Of a stretch of 24,939 nt of DNA, positions 1 to 8,500 are shown piece after piece. The notes under the pieces are model-generated. The model made no database searches and was not told where the DNA came from. It saw only the letters and a program-made list of their open reading frames with translations. The DNA lies in IMG/VR virus record IMGVR_UViG_3300042344_000393, positions 1 through 24,939 of that record. One strand, 5' to 3'. Position 1 is the first letter of the stretch. Each line of letters opens with the position of its first letter. The position numbers were made by a program, and so were the translations under genes. This DNA comes from a virus.

Positions 1-136
1 CGTTCCGCTCCGCGCCGACACGGCAGGCCGCGAATGGCCGCTGCGGGACGGCTGATTTTGGGACGTTCGCCCCGCACTGGGAGCAAGTCCACGAGTCGTC
101 AGATTCGACCCATTGGCAGAATATAGATGCACTCAC
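1..136 (-). CDS. Zinc-ribbon-like small protein, 3' end outside the window
   Basis: This is the first 45 codons of a gene that runs off the left edge. It starts at a GTG (136-134) that overlaps the upstream stop as GTGA, with GGGAGG 8 nt before it. The readable part has Cys7, a CxxC pair at Cys18/Cys21 followed by Gly, and Cys38 in an AACR motif, with Trp9 and Trp16 around them. This pattern is typical of small metal-binding proteins at the end of phage tail modules, but I cannot name a family. It is the last gene seen in the structural operon and is translationally coupled to the cysteine-rich tip protein before it. The function is unknown. That it is a real gene is well supported by the start context and the cysteine spacing. 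Confidence 0.7.
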   Translation of the reverse strand, partial: MSASIFCQWVESDDSWTCSQCGANVPKSAVPQRPFAACRVGAERN

Positions 137-3100
137 GGGCTCGTCCTCCCATCGTCTTTGTCGGGGCAGTTTGGATAGACAGGGATCGTTGCGGCAACGC
201 CGACTGAGTAGCCATGCTCGATCACGACGTAGTCGCCGACATTTGCCGTCGGGCCATTGAATGGCTGCCGCCACAGTTCATAGTTGAGGGAGTCGCATTC
301 GACGCCCTGCGGCCCCGGCGCGTAGACCTCCGATACCTTGCCCTTCAGCCGGTAGAGCCCGAACGGCCCCTTTGGGTTGCCGTTGACGAACTGGCTGCCG
401 GACGGCAGCGGCGACAGGGAGTTTAGTCCCTGCCCCTGGTCGCACAGGTTCGTGCTTTCGACCCTGTCTGGAGTTCCTATCGCCCCCGGCGCGCCGCCTT
501 GACCGTATGGCCCGTTCACAGACATCCCCGTCCACAGGCGATACATCGGGTACGACCTGTTTAGGAGCGAGTGGTAGCACTCATTGAGGGTGCAATGTTC
601 GGCGCGGCGGTGAAACGGCGGGTGGCTTCCTTGGATGAGGTCGTGCGTCGAGTTTTCCGGGTGATAGGCGTCATACACCCACCCGTGCCAGGGGACATAC
701 GAGAGCATGGTTGCCGGCGAGCCGCCGAACGTGCTGCCGACCTCGATGTTCTCCATCTCCCACATCATGCCTGACTTGGGGTTGGCGTAGTCCCGACCGC
801 CGAGTGGGATGGCGACGGGGTTCTGTTGCGTCGAGTGGAGTGGGTCTTGGGCTTCCCCGATCGGTATCTGGACGATCGTGCATGATGTCACCTCGCCGAA
901 TGTCGCACTCGTCTTGTCGGTGTTGATCGCGACAGTCGCCCTGGCGCCGAACCCCGTGTCGCTTCCGGTGTAGACCGAAACATCAGGGTGCCTTACGCCG
1001 TTGGCCCACACCGTCCTGTACATGAGCCCGCCGGAAAGAACCTGAAGTTCTAGAATCGCTCCGTTTTCGTCAACGTCTGTGATCAAGACTCGACACACGC
1101 CATCGCGATGCGCGAACGCTTCTTGAATGACCGAGTTTCCGTTGACAACCAGTTCGAGCGGGACATGGCCGGCTGAGTTGAGATTCTGCCCTTCGTACCA
1201 AGCTCCGTTGGGGTTTGCGTCGGGGTCGTCGCCGCCGCTTCTGCCCCAGGCGTTTGCGTACTGCTGGCCCCCTTCGGGCTTCACCTCGAAATCTTGCCCC
1301 GCTTCGTACCCGCTGCCGCCGTTCTCGATCGTGACGTCGGTGACTCGAAAATAAGAAAACCTGTCAGCCGCTGGTTCATGCAGTTCCCCGTCGGCGTAGT
1401 CTGGCCTTGGAAATCCGAGAACTTGCTGAAGCACGAACAAGCCGATCACCGCACCGGAGCCTTCGCCGATGTCTGGCACTGCCTTCGGCAATATGGGCTC
1501 GACGTGCCTCTTGTCGACGAATGCGTAGTAGCCGCCGCCAGACTTCACTTGACCTCCGGTCAGCGGCCCGCCGATGGCGCTCTCGTTGCCGCCGTCCGCA
1601 CCGATGATGGGGGTGATCTGAGCCCCGCCGCCTGGGCATTTGGGGTACGGGCGGTACTTCTTGAGCAGTTTGGTTTTCTGGTCGGCCTCCTGGGAGGACG
1701 CAAACACCTCGAATGAAAGCGACTCGTACTTGTAGGGATTGACGATGACGCTGATCGTCGTTCGGCAAGGAACTCGCTTCACCGTGACACTGACCTGCGT
1801 CAGGCCGCCCGTGTTGACATGAAATCCGGCGATTTCGCTCATGTCGGCCTGCCGCACGGGGACGCCGACTCCCTGCCAGTGTAGGTAGCACAGGTCGGTC
1901 TTGTTTGCCCACCTGTATGCCCCCCGCTCATCCGGCGAGAGGAGGTAGCAGAACATATTCCCCATGCCGAAGCCGTATCGCCAAATGTCGGAGCCGTTGA
2001 TTTGCCAATCCAGAACCGCTCCGTCGTCGTCAACGTCCACGACCTTGGCGATCGCGGCTGCGTGTACCTCGACGCCGGGCGAAATTGGCGTGAACGTGAT
2101 CGTGTCGTCGATCTCGTAGCCCGTTCCTCCGATGTCCACGCTGTTGGGGTGGCAGATCACTCTCGCGTAGGACGGATAGTGCGCGGTTCTGTTGTTCGCT
2201 GACACTGGAACAAAGCACGCGCCGGCAACGAACTCCGGGTTGCGAAACCACGGGACGATTTCCAGTTCGACGATTCCGCCAGAGTCGTTGACCTTCGTGA
2301 CGCGAAGGCTCTGGTAGTACCGCTTGACGCCGAGGCCGTCGACTTCTGGGCCTGCGCCGTACTTGTCTCGCCATGTGATCGGAAAGTTGAGGCACGCTGC
2401 GTCGAGGTCGGGGAAGGTGAGCAGTATCTCACCACCACTGAGAGAGTCCATCCAGAACGGGTCGAAGTCGACCTTGAATGACTGTCCAACCTCGTATCTT
2501 CTGCCGGGATTGAGAATCTTGACCATCCCGACTCGCCAACTGATTGGTTTCTGCGGCTTCGCGGCTTGATAACCGTACTCAGTGTTTCTGTAGAGTTTGT
2601 CTGGAACGAGGATTAGACGCAGGTTGGCGGTGAAGTTCTCTTCGGGCGGTATTGCGATGAGATGCGGCCACACTGTCCCCTCGTGGGCGGTGCATTTGTA
2701 CTGCTCGCAGATGCCCGGCTCCTCGGCGTTCGCGGGCCGCCTAGGCCCGCACCTGTAGTCGATGCAGTACCACGACCCTTCAGGAGGGTTCTCTGGCGGC
2801 GTGTCAGAGACGGCGCACGACAGGCTTGAAATAATGAAATTGTCGCAGTTGGCTGAGAACTGCCAGTTCCTGCGACAGAACACATCAAACACGAGCCGGG
2901 CGTCGATGTCGTCATCCGACGCGGCCGTCGAGCGATTGACGGTAGCGGTGAACTCCGGCCGCATATCGCTGGTCAGGCGATGGCAGATGTAGGAGTTGTT
3001 GTAGTCGGGAAGCCACGTTTTTCGCCCAGGATATCGCGAATGCGCGCCGGCGGGGCCATACACGATGCTGTCCATTCCGCCGGGCGGTTTCTGGCAGAGC

Positions 3101-3579
3101 AGTGCAGTTGCGCCCTCTTCGCACTTCTCGGCGAACGCTGCGTCGGCGTTGAATCCGGTGACGTATACCTGACCCTCAAGGCCAGACGCCGCAGTTTGCC
3201 CCGGCGGGCAGTTTCCGAACTGAAAGTCGGTGAACGGAATCATCTGGGGGAACGCAATGGAGGGCCATAGCGTCTGGTAGCAGCCCAGGTAGATAGAGTC
3301 CCCTGAGAGCACGATCTTCTCGCCGTTCCACACCAACTGATACGCGACCTGACATCCGAGTGCATCGAGTTCGTAAACGCAATCAAGGTCGCCGATGTAG
3401 GCGTCGGCAAAACCTTGCTCCAACGGCTCTGGAGCGGCGTCTCCAGAAACGCGCTGCACCCAGATAGGCATGCTCGTCCCGGCCCAGCCGGAGGGGGTCA
3501 CGACAATTGACTGCGGCGCGCAGCACCGCATCTCGGGGCAGCAACACTGGCTCGTGTTGTTCGTCAGGAACGCAGGCAT
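133..3579 (-). CDS. Large cysteine-rich tail-tip / fibre-like protein (1148 aa)
   Basis: I choose ATG 3579: it forms TGATG with the upstream stop and has GGAG 5 nt before it. A GTG two codons earlier is less well placed. The N-terminus carries CCCPEMRCC at residues 12-20, and more than 30 further cysteines are spread along the chain. Three glycine-rich beta repeats can be seen, of the general form G-G-x-G-Y-E-x-G, then a strand, then V-x-D-x-x-G-A-I-L-E-L. They begin near residues 360, 490 and 770. Such repeats are common in phage fibre and tip proteins. Size and place, four genes after the tape measure at the end of the tail module, fit a tail-tip, receptor-binding or fibre protein. No enzymatic motif was seen. 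The tail role is inferred from position; the family is not recognised. Confidence 0.65.
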   Translation of the reverse strand: MPAFLTNNTSQCCCPEMRCCAPQSIVVTPSGWAGTSMPIWVQRVSGDAAPEPLEQGFADAYIGDLDCVYELDALGCQVAYQLVWNGEKIVLSGDSIYLGCYQTLWPSIAFPQMIPFTDFQFGNCPPGQTAASGLEGQVYVTGFNADAAFAEKCEEGATALLCQKPPGGMDSIVYGPAGAHSRYPGRKTWLPDYNNSYICHRLTSDMRPEFTATVNRSTAASDDDIDARLVFDVFCRRNWQFSANCDNFIISSLSCAVSDTPPENPPEGSWYCIDYRCGPRRPANAEEPGICEQYKCTAHEGTVWPHLIAIPPEENFTANLRLILVPDKLYRNTEYGYQAAKPQKPISWRVGMVKILNPGRRYEVGQSFKVDFDPFWMDSLSGGEILLTFPDLDAACLNFPITWRDKYGAGPEVDGLGVKRYYQSLRVTKVNDSGGIVELEIVPWFRNPEFVAGACFVPVSANNRTAHYPSYARVICHPNSVDIGGTGYEIDDTITFTPISPGVEVHAAAIAKVVDVDDDGAVLDWQINGSDIWRYGFGMGNMFCYLLSPDERGAYRWANKTDLCYLHWQGVGVPVRQADMSEIAGFHVNTGGLTQVSVTVKRVPCRTTISVIVNPYKYESLSFEVFASSQEADQKTKLLKKYRPYPKCPGGGAQITPIIGADGGNESAIGGPLTGGQVKSGGGYYAFVDKRHVEPILPKAVPDIGEGSGAVIGLFVLQQVLGFPRPDYADGELHEPAADRFSYFRVTDVTIENGGSGYEAGQDFEVKPEGGQQYANAWGRSGGDDPDANPNGAWYEGQNLNSAGHVPLELVVNGNSVIQEAFAHRDGVCRVLITDVDENGAILELQVLSGGLMYRTVWANGVRHPDVSVYTGSDTGFGARATVAINTDKTSATFGEVTSCTIVQIPIGEAQDPLHSTQQNPVAIPLGGRDYANPKSGMMWEMENIEVGSTFGGSPATMLSYVPWHGWVYDAYHPENSTHDLIQGSHPPFHRRAEHCTLNECYHSLLNRSYPMYRLWTGMSVNGPYGQGGAPGAIGTPDRVESTNLCDQGQGLNSLSPLPSGSQFVNGNPKGPFGLYRLKGKVSEVYAPGPQGVECDSLNYELWRQPFNGPTANVGDYVVIEHGYSVGVAATIPVYPNCPDKDDGRTSP

Positions 3580-4082
3580 CAGCACTCCGCAGCGAGAAGA
3601 AGCCAGAGCGTGTTGTACGGCCGCATCACGGGCACATCTTGCCCATCCACGTTGTTATAGGCGCCCGTCCAATACTCCCCGTCCACCGACGAGATCGGCA
3701 GGACGGCGCACCACATATACGAGTCGTTGCCGCTGCGCGTCGGGATGTACGAGAACAGGTTCATCGTCACGGCGACGACTTCTTCGCCGTCACCGTCAAG
3801 TTCTGGTACCCAGTCGTTTGGCGTGCTGGCGTTTGAAGGTTGGACGTAGAGTTTGACCAACTTCAGGTTGTCGGAGCCGGTCTGGCCCGGCTCGTTGTAC
3901 CAGGCGCCCGTGAACTGTCCGAGGCGAATCGTGCTGCCGCCGCGGCGGCTGGGCATCCCCTGCAACCTCGTCGGCACATCCGCGCCGTTCTCCTTCATCG
4001 GAGTGCCTTTGACCAACGAGATCACCTCGTTGATCTCGTTGCGCTTGTTCGGCCCGACGAAGTAGCGTTCTGGGCGTGCCAT
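3579..4082 (-). CDS. Tail-module protein of unknown family (167 aa)
   Basis: ATG 4082 overlaps the upstream stop as TAATG, and the stop overlaps the next gene as TGATG, so translation is probably coupled on both sides. The protein is soluble, without signal peptide or membrane segment. It has an N-terminal basic stretch with an ISLVKGTPM segment, then beta-rich sequence with many Tyr and Trp residues in the C-terminal half, and ends WLLLAAEC. I do not recognise the family. Lying between two other tip-region genes, it is most likely a structural or assembly component of the distal tail. That is inference from position only. Confidence 0.6.
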   Translation of the reverse strand: MARPERYFVGPNKRNEINEVISLVKGTPMKENGADVPTRLQGMPSRRGGSTIRLGQFTGAWYNEPGQTGSDNLKLVKLYVQPSNASTPNDWVPELDGDGEEVVAVTMNLFSYIPTRSGNDSYMWCAVLPISSVDGEYWTGAYNNVDGQDVPVMRPYNTLWLLLAAEC

Positions 4083-5191
4083 TAGGTGAGCCGTAGGCCA
4101 AGGACTTCTGTGAAGTCAATCTCAGGGGCAACGCGGTAGCGTTCGATCAGCACCGGGTAGGCGAACTCGCCGTTGTCACGAACGACCTTCCGGGGCGTGC
4201 CGCTGAAGTTGAGCGGGACGGGCTGTGCCGAGGGAATCTGCGATGCGCCGCCGTTCTCATACTCGAAGACCTTGACCATCGCCCGCACCTTGTCGCCGGC
4301 AGCGACGTTGTCGAAGAGCGCCAGTGGCGTCACGATCTTGCCGCCGGAGTGCTTCAGCGGCTGGCCGAATGCGTCCTCATTGGCTGCGGCGCCTGCGGGG
4401 GCGAATGCCCTGACATTGAAGCCCGTCAGCGGCACGGCCATGTCCCAGCCTATGTCCTGGTCTGTGTATCGCTGGCCGCCGTAGTGGATGTACGGGACTC
4501 TGTTTCGCCGGAACGCGAACTCGTAGGATGCCATCCATCCTCGCCAAATGCGGGTTCCGAACGCCTCGACATGGGGCTTGGTTTGGACGCCGCGAAACAT
4601 CACCGACGCCCGCGTGCATGACAAGCTGCCAAGTGTGAAGTCGTTGCTGTTGACTGATCCGGCGTGCATAACGTGCCGCGTTGGATCAAGCGGCTCGTAC
4701 TGCTCGATGTTAATGGTGACGATCGGCTCGAGCCTGGTGACGCCGTCGTAGCGGTCGCCGACGGGATTCACGGCCGGGCCGGGGTCGTTCCACGCGGGCG
4801 AACCGTCGAAGTTGATCTGATACCACGCATAGACCGGCACCTCCATCAGCGAGGTGCTCGTCGTCCAGTTGGCCGGCCGGACGTCGGGCGTCATGAGGCT
4901 GGGCTCCTGCCCGCCGCCCGACGTCTCCTTCGTCCCGTACTGGAACGTGCAGACGATGACCATGCGGCTTTCGCCTTCGTAGGCCGCCGAGAACGACTGA
5001 CAGAAGATTTCGGTGTTCGACGGGTGCCGGTCGCCGATCTGGACGCCGCAGGCTCCCTGGATGTCCAGGTACTCGCCGACCTCCGACATCATCACGCGGA
5101 AGACGCGGGTCTGCGAATCGGCGACGACGCCTTCCTCGCTTGACCGGGAGAACTGCGCTCCGCTCGAGACTTCACTCACCATCCTGGGCAT
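4082..5191 (-). CDS. Tail-module protein of unknown family (369 aa)
   Basis: ATG 5191 has GGAGGG 7 nt upstream, and the upstream gene stops 3 nt before it. The product is beta-rich with no transmembrane segment or enzymatic motif. Several segments look like edge strands of virion proteins (VPVYAWYQINFDG, EPIVTINIEQYEP, SYEFAFRRNRVPYIHYGG). The C-terminus has VLIERYRVAPEIDF. It lies two genes after the tape measure, where siphoviruses usually carry distal tail and tip proteins, so a minor tail role is likely. I cannot place it in the Dit or Tal families by eye. The next gene starts within its stop codon. Confidence 0.65.
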   Translation of the reverse strand: MPRMVSEVSSGAQFSRSSEEGVVADSQTRVFRVMMSEVGEYLDIQGACGVQIGDRHPSNTEIFCQSFSAAYEGESRMVIVCTFQYGTKETSGGGQEPSLMTPDVRPANWTTSTSLMEVPVYAWYQINFDGSPAWNDPGPAVNPVGDRYDGVTRLEPIVTINIEQYEPLDPTRHVMHAGSVNSNDFTLGSLSCTRASVMFRGVQTKPHVEAFGTRIWRGWMASYEFAFRRNRVPYIHYGGQRYTDQDIGWDMAVPLTGFNVRAFAPAGAAANEDAFGQPLKHSGGKIVTPLALFDNVAAGDKVRAMVKVFEYENGGASQIPSAQPVPLNFSGTPRKVVRDNGEFAYPVLIERYRVAPEIDFTEVLGLRLT

Positions 5192-5194
5192 TGA

Positions 5195-5563
5195 TCAGCC
5201 CTCCGTAATGTCGACGCGAAGGCGGCTGCCGGCCGTGCCGCGGGCCTGGTACGACGTCCCGCTGGAGAGCCGGAAGACCGCCGGCTCGCCGGCCCGCAGC
5301 GTGGCGAAGGAGACGAACGACCCGCCGGCCTCGATGCCGATCTGGACGGTCGACGCCGTCGCCGTCGACAGGTTCCGTAGGAACCCCAGCCCGACGCTGC
5401 CGAGGTTCGCCGTCGAGATGCTCGAGGCGTTCGTCGTCAGCGTGTAGGTGTCGCTCCGCAGGCCGGTGAGGGCCATCGCTGCCGTGACGCCGGCGGCGTT
5501 GTTGTTGCTCGACAAGAAGCCCTTGTCGACTCTCATCGTCACGCTGTAGGAGATGTCTGCCAC
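5195..5563 (-). CDS. Small beta-rich virion-type protein, third member of a three-gene family (122 aa)
   Basis: It starts at GTG 5563 with GAGGAG 6 nt upstream, just after the tape measure stop. The first half ends in a Ser/Thr/Asn-rich stretch. The second half contains FLRNLSTATASTVQIGIEAG, an F-x-x-L-x-x-G-E-P-A-V-F-R-L segment, and a C-terminal LRVDITEG. This second half lines up with the C-terminal halves of the proteins at 12508-13017 and 13019-13507: R/K-N-L/T-S motif, IxxG, a strand around LxxGxxxxF, and a closing LR(I/V) strand. No enzymatic residues are obvious. It is probably a small structural beta-sandwich protein. Its exact place in the virion is unknown. Confidence 0.7.
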   Translation of the reverse strand: MADISYSVTMRVDKGFLSSNNNAAGVTAAMALTGLRSDTYTLTTNASSISTANLGSVGLGFLRNLSTATASTVQIGIEAGGSFVSFATLRAGEPAVFRLSSGTSYQARGTAGSRLRVDITEG

Positions 5564-5578
5564 TGTAGGCTCCTCTGG

Positions 5579-8500
5579 TTAGTCGAAAATTCCCGGCGGA
5601 TTGCCGCCGTTTGCCTTCGCGATGGCGACCAGTTCACTGAGCGACGCGCTCTGCTTCTGGAGTTCCACGAGGTTCTGGTTGCGGGCCGAGTCGTCGCCCC
5701 GCAGGAGGCGGTTGAGTTCCGAGGCTCCTTGAACCGTCGAAACGTCGGTGGCCTGGAGGGCCGCCCGCGACGGGCCTTGGAGGACGGCGTTCTGCACCTC
5801 GTCGGCGAGGTTGAATATGGCGGGGGCGGCTTGGCGCTGGGCGTCTTCGACCGCGCGGCGCTGGGCGGCTATGAGGGCCACTTCGTTGTCCTCGGCACCG
5901 CCAGGCAGAGCCTCGAAGTTCGCCCGAATGTCACGAAGCGTCCCGGCAAGTTCCTCGCCAGCGCGCTGGGCAGGAGTCGCCGCAGCCTGCCGGCCACGCT
6001 CTGCCGACTGCCTCCGCCGCTCCTCGAAGGTGCTGTTGTCGCGGGCTTGGCGAACGGCAGGGTCGTTGTCAACGGCCCGCTGGACGGCGGCTTCGTTCTC
6101 GGCGCGGAGCCGCTCGCGCTGTGCAATCAACTGCTCTCTCTGGCCTGGCGCAAGGACGCCTGTGCTTGCCAGTTGACTGTCGATCGATGCGGCCTCCATC
6201 TCTCGCCTCTGAACCTCCCCGTCCTGCCTTGCCCGTTCTTCGGCGAGTGCCGTCTCCCGGCGAACGTTGTCCCTTAGCTCGCGCTGCCGTCCGAGGTCGC
6301 GCTCTGCGCGAGCCCGCTCCGGGGACGGGTTACCCCGCGGGACTCCCCTCTCAAGGTCGTCGCCACGCGCTTGGTCGGCGGCAGCCTGAGCCGACTGGAA
6401 GTTGCTCTCGGCCTCCTGTCGAACCCTGTCGAACGCCGACGCGAAGAGTTCGACGGATCGTCGAGCGGCGTCGACAGCCTTCACCTCGCGGTCGCGGGCG
6501 TTGATGGCGCCCTGAATCTTGCGGACTTCTTCCTGGGCTTTCTGGGCGGACTGGAGGTCGCCGCCAGAACCGGACTCTCTCGCTCGCTGTTGCGCGCCAG
6601 CAAGTTCACTCTGAGCCTCTTGCAGCCTCTCAGTCAAGCCGTCAAGTTGCGTCTGCAAGCCGACTGCCCCTGGGACGCCTGCCTCGATTGCGTCGGCAAC
6701 CTTTCCCTGCGCAAGCCCGATCTGTTTGGCGGCGGCGATGGCTGACTTGGAGACTTCGATCTCGAGGTTGTTGGCGGCGGCAGTGGCTACATCTTGCTCC
6801 AAAAGAAGTATCGTCTCTGTCAGCGCAACGACTTGGCGACGACGCTCCGCATTGGCCGCCGACTCGTCAAACCCAAAGAAGCCACTGTTCGCTTGAATTT
6901 CTCTGTTTAAATCATCCCTCTGAGCCCGAATTCGGTTTGCTTCCTGTTGGGATGCCTGACCTCTCGGAAGACCAGCAACCCTTGCCACGGCAGCGGCCCT
7001 GTCTTGCTCGGCCCTCCTTCTCAACTCCTCAATCTCTACTTCGGCGCGCCTTTGTGCGCCTCCAGCACCTTGGCCCGCACGGGATGCGTTCTCTCTGAGC
7101 TGCGCCTCGTCGATCGCGAGTCGTGCATTGACGGCCGTCACGGCTGCATCGGCCGCCGATATCCCTGGGCGAGAATTGATTCTGTCTAATGCTTGACGCT
7201 CGCGATTCCTGGCGTCGTTGATGTCGAGTCCCAACCTGATGCGTTCACCGGGGTCTTCGGCTCGCTGAAGCTGTGCCTCGCGGGCGGCGATGATGCCTCG
7301 CTCGCGCTGCACGGCAGGGTCAAGTGCCGCAGCTTGCTCTTGGTTAAACTCTCTCTGCTTCTTGCGGATGTCGTCTAGCTGCTTCTGGAACTGAGCAGCG
7401 TCTGCGCCGGGCTTGGAAAAGCCGATACGCCCGATCTCGTCGGCGATGGCCCGGAACGCGCCGGCCAGGTCTTCGACCAATGACTTCTGGCGAGCCAAGG
7501 CATCGTTGAGCGAGCGAAGCCTGTCCTCGGTGCCGACGGAAGCATTCTGCCACCTGATGTACGCGGCGATGAGCTGGGCGGTAATGGTTACCGCCACGCC
7601 GGCGATGAGTCCGTTCGTGCCGCCGAGGACGAACCCCAACTGGGAGATGTTGTTGCCAGCGGCGCGAATCCGCTGGTCAAGGCCGCCCGTGACGCTGAAG
7701 AAGTCCTCGACGGCGAAGACGGCCTGCTGGACGCCGAGTCCGATGTTGCCGAAGGCGCCGCGGCCGATGTCGCCGGCGCGCTGGAATTGGCGATTGAGCC
7801 TATTCGGCGAGATGCCTGCGGCGGCGGCGGCGGCCCGTATGGCGTCTTGGGCAACGCCATTGATCTGACGCCTCGTCTGCTCGAGGTCGATCGTGCCGCT
7901 GTCGGCCGCTGTGGCTATCGCCGTGCGGAGCCTGTTGAAGGCATCCAGCGCCGGCCCTCGCGCCTGCGTCGAGACGCCGGAGAGAGTCCGTTGCAGAACC
8001 TGTAGCTGCGCGGTGTACCCTTGCAGAGACTGAGCCTGAAGTCCGAACTCGAGGCCGCGGCGACCTTCGCCGCCGAACTGCTGGCCGAAGTTGAGAGCCC
8101 GCTGCGACCGTGCGACGCGCTGCTCAAAACGCTCGGCCTCGTTGGCGGCGTTTCTGATCTGGGCGGCCGTGGCCCCGAACCCCTGTCGGGCCAGGGTTGA
8201 CGCCTGGTCGGTCGCCCTCTGGAGGGCGGGGATCAATGCCGTCCGCAGCGGGTCGGGGAGCGTGTCGAGTTGCTGGCGAGCGGCGGTGACGCGGTTGATG
8301 ACGTTGTCGACCTGGCGGCCGACCTCAAGCTGACCGCCCAAAGGCCCGGCGCCGCCGGGGATGTCGCCGCCCATCCGCGAGCGGGCCTGACGCTCAAGGT
8401 CGCCTGCGGTGTCGATTGGCGTGGCTCGCCGAGAGAAACGGCCCTGGGCCTCGGCGATTTCGGCATCCCGCCGGCGGCGTTCCTCTTCCTGCCTGAGACG

